Assembly: GCA_020026055.1 (NCBI GenBank) | Contig: JAHHRA010000004.1 | Location: 10,836-74,835, forward strand | Source: Actinobacillus sp. | GTDB lineage: Bacteria > Pseudomonadota > Gammaproteobacteria > Enterobacterales > Pasteurellaceae | Length of the DNA stretch: 64,000 nucleotides | Direction: 5' to 3' | Shown here: piece after piece, positions 1-8,663 of the stretch | Layout of the letters: the number at the start of each line of letters is the position of its first letter | Position numbering within the stretch: position 1 is the first letter of the stretch | Notes under the pieces: model-generated | The model's database searches: none | Told to the model about the DNA's origin: nothing | What the model saw: only the letters and a program-made list of their open reading frames with translations | Made by a program: the position numbers and the translations under genes

Positions 1-771
1 TGGTGTTGACGTAGTCGTGCTTTCACTATTAATCATATTATCATTTGATCGCACTTCATCACTTAAGAAAGTATTTGGAGCAAAAATAGGTATACTTAAT
101 GCTTCACTACTTATTGTTGCTGTGTTTGTTCCAGTAAGAACTTTGTTAAAATTATCTGCAATAGTAGTATTTTCTGTGTTATGAGTTGCTAAGCCTGAAT
201 TACTAGCAATTTGTAAACTGTCATTATCAAAAGATTGTATGTTACGAGTTTGTGGTTTCAAAAGACTTATGATAATTAAAATAATAATGCTCATAATCAG
301 CAATACTAAAGGGCGACGATATTTAGGTGGTAATGCTTGTAAACAACGCCAATTTTCAGGATGTAGTAATTTTCGTTCTGGATCTAATTGAGAAACTGAT
401 GGAGATGTACATTCGATGCTTTCTTCTTTCTGAATAGCATCTTTAATAGTTCCTTCACTATAATCGTGGAAATGATCGTTTGCAGACCATGTTGGTTTCT
501 CTGCTTTGAGGTAATCAGCTTCTCCAGAGTACGTAATAGAATATTCTCGTAGAAACATATCAGTTTGTTTAGCTTCTTTGTCATATCCAGAAGCAGATTG
601 AGCATCAATTTCTTGGTTTGCAGATGATTCTTTATCAGTAAACTCCTGTACTTCTTTTTCGGGATTATTAAAAACGGATTTATCTTTTACATCATTTATT
701 TGTTTCCGTAATTTATCGTCCTGTGTTGTTGGTGTTGAGATAGGTGGTATATTTGACTCATTGTTCAACAT
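1..771 (-). CDS. oapA: OapA-like opacity-associated protein, N-terminal part (runs off window)
   Basis: An open frame of 257 codons runs from the ATG at 771 to the window edge with no stop. The N-terminal ~150 residues are polar and acidic, without a signal peptide. They are followed by LPPKYRRPLVLLIMSIIIL (about residues 147-165), which starts a single membrane segment ending near residue 171, and then by a Ser/Thr/Asn-rich stretch. A basic 'LPxKxRR' motif just before one transmembrane helix is the hallmark of the OapA N-terminal domain; the expected C-terminal domain lies outside the window. In Haemophilus, oapA follows yjeK/epmB, as here, and is linked to colony opacity and adhesion. AAGAAGGG about 8 bases upstream supports the start. 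The name rests on this motif plus synteny. Confidence 0.7.
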   Translation of the reverse strand, partial: MLNNESNIPPISTPTTQDDKLRKQINDVKDKSVFNNPEKEVQEFTDKESSANQEIDAQSASGYDKEAKQTDMFLREYSITYSGEADYLKAEKPTWSANDHFHDYSEGTIKDAIQKEESIECTSPSVSQLDPERKLLHPENWRCLQALPPKYRRPLVLLIMSIIILIIISLLKPQTRNIQSFDNDSLQIASNSGLATHNTENTTIADNFNKVLTGTNTATISSEALSIPIFAPNTFLSDEVRSNDNMINSESTTTSTP

Positions 772-848
772 AGTGATAACCCTTCTTTATTTGAATTAGC
801 ATTTAAACTTATTATTTCATTAATTCTAAGGGAAATTGATGATTTTTC

Positions 849-1847
849 CTATGAAAATAATCGTTTATTTTTTTCTCCACCAATTTCACGTGCAAGCTTA
901 GGGACAAGATAGCCAGAAGTCAGAGTTTGTAAATGGTGGTAAATCTGCAATGCTTGTTCATCCGAAATATAATAATGTGCAGCACCTTCTACTTTATCTA
1001 ATAGATGCAAATAATAAGGCAAAATCCCTACAGCAAACAGCTTATCGCTTAATTTTTTTAATATTTCTGCGTTATCATTAATATTTTTTAACAATACTGA
1101 TTGATTAAGTAAAGTTACACCCACTTTTTTTAATTTCGTCATTGTTAAATAGAGTTTATCGTCAATTTCATTTGGATGATTAATATGAGTAACAAGTATA
1201 GTTTGCAGAGGTAATGTTTGTAAAAGCATACAAAATTTATCAGTAATGCGACTTGGGATCACTACAGGTAGACGAGAGTGAATGCGAAGACGGCGGAGAT
1301 GTGGGATTTTTGCGAGTTCGTTGAACAAAAATTCAAGCTCTTCATCTTTCGCCATTAATGGATCTCCTCCCGAGAAAATGACCTCTTCAATTTCGTGATG
1401 CTGAGCGATGTACATTAAAGCTTGCTGCCAATTCTCTTTACTTCCTTTATTCTCTGCGTAAGGAAAATGACGCCGAAAACAGTAGCGACAATTTACTGCA
1501 CAACTATTTTTTATCATAAATAATAAACGGTTACGATATTTATGTAAAATATTGGGGGCAGGGAAGTGTTGCTCAGCAAGAGGATCTTTAGAAAAACCGT
1601 CTACTTGTAAAAATTCTTGCTCTTGACAGATCACCTGTAAGAACAAAGGATCATTAGGATTGCCTCGTTCCATTTTGGCTACAAAATGAGGTGGCACTAG
1701 CACTGGAAAGAGCTTACGAGCGTGTAAATGTTCAGAAAAATGGTTAATGTCTAGTGCCATTTCTTCAATGAGTTTAGCGGGATCTTTAATTGCTTGCGAA
1801 AGCTCCACAAGCCACTGTTCTTTGGATTGAAATTTTGAATTTTGCAT
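849..1847 (-). CDS. epmB: EF-P (R)-beta-lysylation protein EpmB (lysine 2,3-aminomutase family)
   Basis: A radical-SAM/PLP enzyme of 332 residues that converts L-lysine to (R)-beta-lysine for attachment to elongation factor P by EpmA. The radical-SAM cluster motif CxxxCxxC is at C116, C120 and C123 (CAVNCRYCFRRHF). The SAM-binding GGDP motif and the C-terminal YLVPKLAREIGG, carrying the likely PLP lysine (about K317), are present, so all catalytic elements look intact. Length matches the family. In Haemophilus the divergent neighbour is efp; here efp is absent and the upstream space holds a decayed glyS fragment. The EF-P hydroxylase gene epmC at 40565-41090 is broken, so this pathway may stop at beta-lysylation in this organism. 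Confidence 0.95.
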   Translation of the reverse strand: MQNSKFQSKEQWLVELSQAIKDPAKLIEEMALDINHFSEHLHARKLFPVLVPPHFVAKMERGNPNDPLFLQVICQEQEFLQVDGFSKDPLAEQHFPAPNILHKYRNRLLFMIKNSCAVNCRYCFRRHFPYAENKGSKENWQQALMYIAQHHEIEEVIFSGGDPLMAKDEELEFLFNELAKIPHLRRLRIHSRLPVVIPSRITDKFCMLLQTLPLQTILVTHINHPNEIDDKLYLTMTKLKKVGVTLLNQSVLLKNINDNAEILKKLSDKLFAVGILPYYLHLLDKVEGAAHYYISDEQALQIYHHLQTLTSGYLVPKLAREIGGEKNKRLFS

Positions 1848-2000
1848 ATCGTTGAACCTAATTTATGCCTCGAAATGAAATAACGTTACTTAGAAGAGTC
1901 TTTAAGGCATAATTAAATTTTTTATTCTACAACTTATTTTCGAAACTTATGAATAATTTCTCTTTGAATTTTAATTCAAAGAAAATTTAGACTAAATTAA

Positions 2001-2375
2001 ATCGTCTTAGTAAATTCATACATTGTATTAGTCATCAAAATATTTTAAGAACAATCGCACTCGTTTAGCTACAAGATCGCCCTCAATTTCGGTCGTAATT
2101 TTCCCTGTCAAATCTTCAATTATGAATAGATTTATCGTCGTGCTAAGTTGTAGTCAGAAAAGCACAGTTTAGGAGCAGTATCAAGCGGAAGTCTTAAATT
2201 TTATTGGAAAAATTTAGTATCAGCAATAGAAGCACAATTTTTTCATTCCAGCGATGCTCACTACTGGATCTGCAAGTTTGATGTTAGCAACAAAAATAAA
2301 AGGCAGTAATAATTTGCTATTTTTAGCGTAAATAGAAAGATACTTTTAATTACTCTTCACTATGTAAACCAAAGT
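2001..2375 (-). pseudogene. decayed internal fragment of glyS (second copy)
   Basis: This intergenic stretch aligns base by base with the inside of the intact glyS at about 6070-6475, in the same orientation. Matching landmarks: GTAAATTCA then GTCATCAAA (2010-2038), CGTTTAGCT (near 2063), GATCGCC then CAATTTCGG and AATTTTCCCTG (2076-2106), GAAAAGCAC (2158), TTTTCATTCCAGC (2237) and TGTAAACCAAAG (2362). Differences are mostly G/C to A/T changes plus small indels, with stops in every frame, so it is non-functional. It covers roughly residues 276-410 of the glycyl-tRNA synthetase beta chain. It looks like an old partial duplication, or the remnant of a replaced allele, that is drifting towards AT. 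Confidence 0.85.
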
Positions 2376-2485
2376 GTTACAAGTAATTATCATATTTAAA
2401 TTTTTCTAAGTTTGTTTATAAAGTACAAACAGTAAAATTAATTATTTGGTAGCGTGTTAAATTTTTTAGAAAAATTTAACTGCTT

Positions 2486-2520
2486 CTTAAGATTTCATTA
2501 AGATTTATAATATTTAATAT
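2486..2520 (+). promoter_or_regulatory. candidate QseB/PmrA-type box and promoter of ygiW-qseBC
   Basis: CTTAAG-ATTTC-ATTAAG (2486-2502) is a direct repeat with 11-bp phasing that fits the YTTAAK-N5-YTTAAK box of PmrA/QseB-class response regulators. It is followed by AT-rich -10 candidates, TATAAT at 2506 and TAATAT at 2515; the latter leaves 12 bases after the box. The location upstream of the operon that encodes the regulator suggests autoregulation, as known for enteric ygiW-qseBC. The match is seen; the function is inferred. Confidence 0.5.
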
Positions 2521-2602
2521 ATAAACGTAAGGAAATGAGATATTCTCTAATCTTACAATCTGTTACTCACTTTAATTATTTGATATAAACTAGGAACAAA
2601 TC

Positions 2603-3016
2603 ATGAAAAAAATCGTTTTAGCAGCTATTGTTGCTTTATCTTTATCTACAGTCGCTTTTGCTGGTCATAAACATCATTACGATAATTGCAATGGATGCCA
2701 AAGTGGATACCAAAACACATATCAAGGTGGTTTCCAAGGCGGTTTTCAATCCCCACAAATTACTGTTAAACAAGCTTTATCAGCAAAAGATAACACAATG
2801 GTAACCCTAGTAGGCACACTTACTCAACAAATTGGCAAAGATTCCTACATTTTCAGTGATGGCACTGGAGAAATTAAAGTAGAAATTAACAAACGTTTGT
2901 GGAATGGGTTAAGTATTACTCCTAAAGATAAAGTCCGTATTTATGGAAAAGTTGATAATGAAACTTTTGATTTTGATCGTATTGAAATTGATGTGATCAG
3001 CATTGAAAAAATCTAA
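2603..3016 (+). CDS. ygiW: YgiW/YdeI-family periplasmic OB-fold (BOF) stress protein
   Basis: A small exported protein of 137 residues. An N-terminal signal peptide ends at AFA-G (about residue 20). A Gly/Gln/Tyr-rich linker containing GGFQGGFQ follows, then a compact beta-rich domain (residues ~50-137) with the family pattern ALSAKDNTMVTLVGTLTQQIG, GDGTG-like loop and KVRIYGKVD. Members of this family are periplasmic OB-fold proteins linked to stress tolerance and to the QseBC two-component system. It lies 88 bp upstream of qseB behind an intrinsic terminator (3033-3066), the usual ygiW-qseB-qseC order, so it is likely part of that regulon. Confidence 0.9.
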   Translation: MKKIVLAAIVALSLSTVAFAGHKHHYDNCNGCQSGYQNTYQGGFQGGFQSPQITVKQALSAKDNTMVTLVGTLTQQIGKDSYIFSDGTGEIKVEINKRLWNGLSITPKDKVRIYGKVDNETFDFDRIEIDVISIEKI

Positions 3017-3032
3017 ACATTAACTTAAGTTA

Positions 3033-3066
3033 AAATGGTAGGTACAAAACCTACCATTTTTTTTAA
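3033..3066 (+). terminator. intrinsic terminator between ygiW and qseB
   Basis: AAATGGTAGGT/ACCTACCATTT stem with a short loop followed by a run of T. It would partly separate the abundant ygiW transcript from qseBC. Confidence 0.85.
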
Positions 3067-3104
3067 TTTATACTTTAACTTCGATAAAAATTAACGGAAA
3101 GATT

Positions 3105-3773
3105 ATGCGAATTCTATTAATTGAAGATGATGCTTTAATCGGCAACGGATTACAGATTGGGTTATCTAAATTGGGTTTCTTAGTAGATTGGTTTAGCGAT
3201 GGCGAGAGCGGGGCGAAGGCTTTGCTGGCGGTGCCTTATGACGCAGTTGTCTTGGATTTGACGCTGCCAAAATTGGATGGAATTTTTATTCTAAAACAGT
3301 GGCGTGAACAGCATCAAGATGTGCCAGTTTTAATTTTGACCGCACGAGATAGTATTGAAGAGCGCGTCAAAGGGCTACAATCTGGTGCCGATGACTATCT
3401 TTGCAAGCCTTTTGCTTTAGCGGAAGTAGTAGCACGCCTGCAGGCTTTAATTCGTCGTCGCTATGGGCAATTAAACCCCATTATCGAATATGGTGCAGTC
3501 AAACTTGATCCCTCTCAACGAAAAGCGTGGTTAAATAATCAAGAGATCATTTTAACAGGTAGAGAATATAGCTTACTGGAATTGTTTATGCTGAATAAAG
3601 AACGAGTACTTTCCCGTGAAACGATTGAGGAAAAACTCGTGAACTGGGATGAAGAGCTAAGCCAACGAGCGTTGGACGTGCATATTTACAATTTACGTCA
3701 AAAACTGGGTAAACAATTTATCCGCACTGTGCATGGTGTAGGATATGCTTTAGGACAAATTAATGAAAAATAA
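3105..3773 (+). CDS. qseB: QseB-family response regulator (OmpR/PhoB type)
   Basis: A DNA-binding response regulator of 222 residues, partner of the sensor kinase encoded immediately downstream. The receiver domain (residues 1-~115) has the acidic pocket (EDD at 7-9), the phospho-acceptor D51 in VVLDLTLPKLDG, the TARD switch and the conserved Lys in LCKPF. The C-terminal winged helix (~125-220) carries LTGREYSLLELF and RTVHGVGYAL. The gene overlaps qseC by 11 bp, indicating translational coupling. Family knowledge places the regulon in envelope stress and virulence; the only target suggested here is the ygiW operon itself, through the box at 2486. Confidence 0.93.
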   Translation: MRILLIEDDALIGNGLQIGLSKLGFLVDWFSDGESGAKALLAVPYDAVVLDLTLPKLDGIFILKQWREQHQDVPVLILTARDSIEERVKGLQSGADDYLCKPFALAEVVARLQALIRRRYGQLNPIIEYGAVKLDPSQRKAWLNNQEIILTGREYSLLELFMLNKERVLSRETIEEKLVNWDEELSQRALDVHIYNLRQKLGKQFIRTVHGVGYALGQINEK

Positions 3774-5115
3774 ACGACTTAGTATTCGCCTTTTAATCGG
3801 CTTAGCTTCAACAGCACTATGCGTGTGGTGTGGCGTCACTATCGTTGCTTGGAATATTGTTAAAAAAGAAGTGAAAGAAGTGTTTGATGCACAACAAGTT
3901 TTATTTGCACAACGCCTAGCAACTTCCGATTTGCACGATTTATTGGATCATCATGGGAAATCAATACCCAGTAGAGTTAAAGCTTCAAAACGGCATTATG
4001 ATGATGACGCCTTAGCTTTTGCTATTTTTTCTGCTCAAGGGGAAAAACTGTTCACAGATGGACATAATGGCGATAAATTTATTTTCGAACATAAATTTGG
4101 CTTTAGCCAAGGACATATTTTAGATGATGATGAAAAGTGGCGGATTTATTGGCTACCTGTTCAACACGGCAAATTCATTATCGCAGTAGGGCAAGAACTT
4201 GAATATCGTGAAAAGTTGGTAAACAAAATGGTTTTCAAACAAACTAGTATTTGGTGTGCGGGCTTACCAATTTTATTAGTAGTGGCTTTTGTAGTGTTTT
4301 ATCAAGCTTTAACGCCAATTCGTCGCTTAAGCCAAAATGTACAAACTCGCCAAGCAGGCGATGTTTCGTTGTTATCTACTACAAATATTCCCGCAGAAAT
4401 CTTGCCTTTAGTCAACAATCTAAATCAATTTTTCGCTCGTATAGGCGAACAATTAGAACGGGAACGGCGATTTGTTTCTGATGCCGCCCACGAACTATGC
4501 ACTCCTTTAACTGCTCTTCGTATTCAGGCAGAAGTAGCACAACTTGCTGACAATGATCCCAAAACGCGCGATGAGGCATTGAATAATCTCACTAAAGGCA
4601 TTGACCGCACCACGCAACTCATCAAGCAATTGCTCACGCTTTCACGCATTGAAAATTTTAAAGAATTAGAAGACGTGGTGCCCATTCATTGGTCAGAATT
4701 AGTCATTTCCGCTATCAGCGACCTATACGGAGAAGCACAAAAACGGCAAATGAATTTGGTCTTTGATAACCAAGGTGAGCCAAAAATACGCCAAGGGCAG
4801 CCGCTGTTGCTGACTCAAATGTTGCATAATTTAATTTATAACGCCATTAAGTATTGCCCTGTGGGGGCGGAAATTAAAGTCATGCTTACGCCAGCACGGC
4901 TCATTATTGAAGACAATGGCGAAGGCGTTCCGCCAGAGGAACTCAATAAGTTGGGACAGCGTTTTTATCGTATTGCGGGGCAAAATGAAAAAGGTAGCGG
5001 CTTGGGATTATCTATCGTGACAAGAATTGCCGAGCTTCACCATTACCGATTTCGGTTAGAAAATGTCGTGAAAAATGGCGAAATTCACGGCTTGCGTGCC
5101 ATGATTGAATTTTAA
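3763..5115 (+). CDS. qseC: QseC-family sensor histidine kinase with an unusual H-box
   Basis: A membrane sensor kinase of 450 residues. TM1 spans about 10-29, a periplasmic sensor about 30-160, TM2 about 161-180, followed by HAMP, HisKA and HATPase domains. The phospho-acceptor is H243, but the H-box reads HELCTPLTALR: the near-invariant Arg three residues after His is Cys246 (codon TGC, one transition from CGC). The N-box (NLIYNAIKYCP), G1 (DNGEGV) and G2 (GSGLGLSIV) are intact, so ATP binding should be normal. It is coupled to qseB by overlap. A bidirectional palindromic terminator at 5181-5226 separates it from convergent glyS. Confidence 0.92.
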   Translation: MKNKRLSIRLLIGLASTALCVWCGVTIVAWNIVKKEVKEVFDAQQVLFAQRLATSDLHDLLDHHGKSIPSRVKASKRHYDDDALAFAIFSAQGEKLFTDGHNGDKFIFEHKFGFSQGHILDDDEKWRIYWLPVQHGKFIIAVGQELEYREKLVNKMVFKQTSIWCAGLPILLVVAFVVFYQALTPIRRLSQNVQTRQAGDVSLLSTTNIPAEILPLVNNLNQFFARIGEQLERERRFVSDAAHELCTPLTALRIQAEVAQLADNDPKTRDEALNNLTKGIDRTTQLIKQLLTLSRIENFKELEDVVPIHWSELVISAISDLYGEAQKRQMNLVFDNQGEPKIRQGQPLLLTQMLHNLIYNAIKYCPVGAEIKVMLTPARLIIEDNGEGVPPEELNKLGQRFYRIAGQNEKGSGLGLSIVTRIAELHHYRFRLENVVKNGEIHGLRAMIEF

Positions 5116-5180
5116 AATGGGAAATTTTGATTGGAAGAAATAAAGAAAATCTGAATAGATTGAAAAGAAATTGAGAAGAA

Positions 5181-5226
5181 TTTACGCCCCGATTTTCGGA
5201 AAAATTTTCCAAAAATCGGGGCGTAA
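5181..5226. terminator. bidirectional palindromic repeat/terminator between qseC and glyS
   Basis: A near-perfect palindrome: TTACGCCCCGATTTTCGG, AAAAATTTTCC, then AAAAATCGGGGCGTAA. It lies between two convergent genes and is the best complete copy of the dispersed repeat family described in the findings. Confidence 0.75.
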
Positions 5227-5233
5227 TTTTAGG

Positions 5234-7300
5234 TTATTGCAAAAGCGAGATATCCGCGACTTGTAAGAATAAAGCTTGTAAGGCGGACAAAATAGCTTGG
5301 CGGTTTTGACGAAGTTTTAGGTCATCAACATTAACCATCACTTGCTCAAAAAAACGATCAACTGGCGATTGAAGTTGTGCAAGTGTGGACAATACCGCTT
5401 GGTAATCGCCTTTTTGGATAAGGGGCTGCAATATGCTTTGCTGCGCCACCACCTCTTTTGCCAAAGCAATTTCCGCGTCTTCCACACACAAACTGAGATC
5501 AATTGAAGGCAATGCACCGTCCACTTTCGCGAGAATGTTGCTCACGCGCTTATTCGCAGCCGCAAGCGCTTCGGAAGCGGCTAATTGCTTAAAGGCGGCA
5601 ACGGCACGCACTCGTGCATCAAAATCGGCGGGACGAGTTGGGCGACGTGCTAGCACAGCTTGGATGACGTCGACACTCACGCCAGCTTCTTGATACCATG
5701 CTCGAAAACGACCGAGCATAAAATCAACCACATCTTTGACGACGTTGACATTAGTTAATTTATCGCCAAACAATGCCACGCTCTGTTCGGTGAGGCTTTG
5801 TAAATCAAGCGGTAATTTTTTCTCCACAATAATGCGAAGCACACCGAGTGCGGCGCGGCGAAGCGCGAACGGGTCTTTATCCCCTTTCGGCAATTGCCCA
5901 ATGCCAAAAATGCCCGCAAGGGTGTCCATTTTATCGGCTAAGGCAACGGCACAGGCAACCTTTGAAGTCGGCAAACTGTCGCCAGCAAAACGCGGCATAT
6001 ATTGCTCATTCAAAGCGACGGCGACTTCTTCGTCTTCCCCGCTAGCACGGGCGTAATGCATGCCCATTACGCCTTGGGTATCGGTAAATTCAAACACCAT
6101 GTTGGTCATCAAATCACATTTTGAGAGCAATCCTGCACGTTTAGCTTTAACAGGATCGCCGCCAATTTCGGCTGCAATTTTCCCTGCTAGCGTTTCAATA
6201 CGCGCGGATTTATCACGTAAAGTGCCAAGCTGTTGTTGGAAAAGCACGGTTTCGAGCCGTTCAAGATTGGCTTCGAGTGGTTGTTTTAAATCTTGTTGGA
6301 AGAAAAATTCAGCGTCAGCAAGGCGTGGTCGTACGACCTTTTCATTTCCAGCAATAATCATGGCTGGATTTTCGGGATGAATGTTGGAAACAAAGATGAA
6401 ATGCGGTAGCAATTTGCCATTCTTGTCGTATACAGGAAAATATTTTTGGTCGCCTTTCATGGTGTAAACCAAAGCTTCGGCGGGCACTTTCAAAAAACGT
6501 GCTTCGAAATTGGCAGTCAAAACATTCGGATATTCCACGAGGGCGGTCACTTCTTCGAGCAAATCGTCTTGAATATCCGCCACGCCGCCCATTTCTTGAG
6601 CCTTGGCCTGTGCTTTTTCCAAAATTAAGACCTTACGTTCAGCGAAATCGGCATACACCGCACCGCGTTCTTTGAGAATTTGCGGATATTGATCAGCGTG
6701 TTGAATTTCAAAACAGGCTTCCCCAAGAAAACGATGACCACGAATTTTGCGGTCAGATTTCACGCCCAAAATTTCGCCAGAAATTACTTCATCGCCATAA
6801 AGCATGGTGACGGTATGCACAGGTCGCACGAATTGCACATTTTTATCGCCCCAGTGCATTGTTTTTGGAATAGGTAACGCGCTCAAGCTATCAGCGACGA
6901 GCTGAGGCAACAACGCCTGCACAGCTTGCCCTTCTACCTTCGCGCGATAACACAACCATTCGCCTTTATCCGTTTTGACGCGTTCTGCTTGCGCCACTTC
7001 AATGCCACACCCTTTTGCCCAACCAAGTGCAGCTGGCGTCGGGCAACCATTGGCATCAAAGGCTGCAGTCACAGCGGGACCACGTTTTTCAACCATTTTG
7101 CTAGGCTGCTGTTCCGCCAAGCCTAACACTTTCACGGCGAGACGACGTGGGCTTGCGAACCATTCAACCTTGTCAAAGCTCAAATCCGCTTGCTTTAACC
7201 CCGTCTCCACATTCTGTGCAAACGCCATTGCTAATTTTTTCAACGCCTTAGGAGGCAATTCTTCAGTACCGATCTCGGTGAGAAATGTTTTTGTTGTCAT
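5234..7300 (-). CDS. glyS: glycyl-tRNA synthetase beta subunit
   Basis: A protein of 688 residues, the usual length for the beta chain of the bacterial alpha2beta2 glycyl-tRNA synthetase, which binds tRNA(Gly) and carries the HD-like and anticodon-recognition domains. It starts MTTKTFLTEIGTEELPPKAL, the family signature, and contains MLYGDEVISGEILG and PEALVYTMKGDQKYFPVYD. It lies 14 bp downstream of glyQ in a two-gene operon. A decayed second copy of its middle part is at 2001-2375. GC content here is visibly higher than in flanking intergenic DNA. Confidence 0.97.
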   Translation of the reverse strand: MTTKTFLTEIGTEELPPKALKKLAMAFAQNVETGLKQADLSFDKVEWFASPRRLAVKVLGLAEQQPSKMVEKRGPAVTAAFDANGCPTPAALGWAKGCGIEVAQAERVKTDKGEWLCYRAKVEGQAVQALLPQLVADSLSALPIPKTMHWGDKNVQFVRPVHTVTMLYGDEVISGEILGVKSDRKIRGHRFLGEACFEIQHADQYPQILKERGAVYADFAERKVLILEKAQAKAQEMGGVADIQDDLLEEVTALVEYPNVLTANFEARFLKVPAEALVYTMKGDQKYFPVYDKNGKLLPHFIFVSNIHPENPAMIIAGNEKVVRPRLADAEFFFQQDLKQPLEANLERLETVLFQQQLGTLRDKSARIETLAGKIAAEIGGDPVKAKRAGLLSKCDLMTNMVFEFTDTQGVMGMHYARASGEDEEVAVALNEQYMPRFAGDSLPTSKVACAVALADKMDTLAGIFGIGQLPKGDKDPFALRRAALGVLRIIVEKKLPLDLQSLTEQSVALFGDKLTNVNVVKDVVDFMLGRFRAWYQEAGVSVDVIQAVLARRPTRPADFDARVRAVAAFKQLAASEALAAANKRVSNILAKVDGALPSIDLSLCVEDAEIALAKEVVAQQSILQPLIQKGDYQAVLSTLAQLQSPVDRFFEQVMVNVDDLKLRQNRQAILSALQALFLQVADISLLQ

Positions 7301-7314
7301 AAAATATTCCTTAA

Positions 7315-8238
7315 CTATTTTTTACATCCTGGAAAACCCAAGGCTTCGCGGCTGGCGTAGTAGGCTTCGGCGACGGCTTTAGTGAGGGTGCGAATGCGGA
7401 GGATGTAACGTTGGCGTTCGGTGACGGAAATGGCTTTACGTGCATCTAGTAAGTTGAAGCTGTGAGCAGCTTTGAGAATGCGTTCGTAAGCCGGTAAAGG
7501 AAGTGGTTTTTCAAGCTGCAAGAGTGTTTGTGCTTCTTTTTCGTATTGGTCGAAACATTGGAACAAAAAATCGACGTCGGCGTATTCAAAATTGTAAGTG
7601 GATTGTTCGACTTCATTTTGATGAAAAACATCGCCATAGGTGGTTTTGCCTAAATTGCCATCTGACCAAACTAAATCGTAGACGCTGTCAACGCCTTGGA
7701 TATACATCGCCAGACGTTCTAAGCCATAAGTAATTTCTCCTGTAACAGGGCGGCATTCCAAGCCACCAACTTGTTGGAAATAGGTAAATTGTGAAACTTC
7801 CATGCCGTTTAACCAGACTTCCCAGCCCAAGCCCCATGCGCCTAAAGTTGGATTTTCCCAGTTGTCTTCGACAAAACGAATATCATTTTGCGTTGGGTCG
7901 AAACCGAGCATTTTGAGGCTATTTAAGTAAAGCTCTTGGATATTGTCAGGTGAGGGTTTGATGACGACTTGGAATTGATAATAGTGCTGCAGGCGATTCG
8001 GATTTTCGCCATAGCGCCCGTCAGTCGGGCGACGTGAGGGTTGCACATAAGCAAATGCCATAGGTTCAGGTCCTAAAGCACGTAAACAAGTCATTGGGTG
8101 CGATGTGCCTGCACCGACTTCCATATCAAAAGGCTGTACGATGGTGCAACCTTGCACCGCCCAGTATTCTTGTAAGGCTAAAATCATGCCTTGGAAAGTT
8201 TTAACATTGAAATGCGTTTTAAATTCTGGAGTGTTCAT
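7315..8238 (-). CDS. glyQ: glycyl-tRNA synthetase alpha subunit
   Basis: The catalytic class II subunit of glycyl-tRNA synthetase, about 307 residues, very well conserved (FQGMILALQEYWAVQGC, VGAGTSHPMTCLRALGPEP, DNWENPTLGAWGLGWEVW). It forms glycyl-adenylate and charges tRNA(Gly) together with GlyS. Two in-frame ATGs (8244 and 8238) are possible. I chose 8238 because the first adds only Met-His; neither has a strong Shine-Dalgarno sequence. It ends LGFPGCKK, as in relatives. Confidence 0.96.
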   Translation of the reverse strand: MNTPEFKTHFNVKTFQGMILALQEYWAVQGCTIVQPFDMEVGAGTSHPMTCLRALGPEPMAFAYVQPSRRPTDGRYGENPNRLQHYYQFQVVIKPSPDNIQELYLNSLKMLGFDPTQNDIRFVEDNWENPTLGAWGLGWEVWLNGMEVSQFTYFQQVGGLECRPVTGEITYGLERLAMYIQGVDSVYDLVWSDGNLGKTTYGDVFHQNEVEQSTYNFEYADVDFLFQCFDQYEKEAQTLLQLEKPLPLPAYERILKAAHSFNLLDARKAISVTERQRYILRIRTLTKAVAEAYYASREALGFPGCKK

Positions 8239-8244
8239 ATGCAA

Positions 8245-8597
8245 TACTTTTGTTAATAAAAAATGTGAGCAATTATAAAGGAAAAACAGTAAAAAACCGA
8301 GAGATGGAAAGATGAATATTTTTTAATTGATCAAGTTGGGAAAATTTTCTTGATTTTGCCTGCGTGAAAAAAGCTTAAAAAACAATTTGTCTTTTTGAAT
8401 TTGCTTATAAACTACTTCAGTTTTGTCTAAATTTAATTTTATTAAGGTAATTAATATTAAAAAATTACGATTCTTTGGTAAGAAAATTTTTCTCAATTTT
8501 GCTCATAAATTTTGAGTAAAACGACTTTGGTGATGTAAAGTTGAACGAGTTTCAACAGATTTTGATTTTATAAATTTTTATTAAGCAAGGAAAAACA
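8245..8597. other. AT-rich intergenic stretch with two degenerate repeat copies
   Basis: About 350 bases without a recognisable gene. It holds two diverged half-copies of the dispersed palindromic repeat (8338-8369, ending CCTGCGTGA, and 8481-8520). The glyQ promoter must lie in its left part; I could not single out a convincing hexamer pair. Confidence 0.5.
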
Positions 8598-8641
8598 GCA
8601 CTAGATTACTTTCTGGTACAAACAAGAAAATAATCTAGTGC
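8598..8641 (-). terminator. terminator of the nitroreductase gene
   Basis: An 11-bp perfect stem GCACTAGATTA/TAATCTAGTGC around a 22-base loop, followed on the minus strand by TGTTTTT, lies 22 bp past the stop of the nitroreductase gene. Confidence 0.65.
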
Positions 8642-8663
8642 GTTATAACGAAGAAACAAGATA

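Noticed and set aside
6975..7382. 135-codon open frame antisense to glyS/glyQ (and several others antisense to glyS at 5433-7126)
   Set aside because: Shadows of a GC-richer conserved coding region; no ribosome-binding sites and Arg/Ala/Ser-rich nonsense composition.
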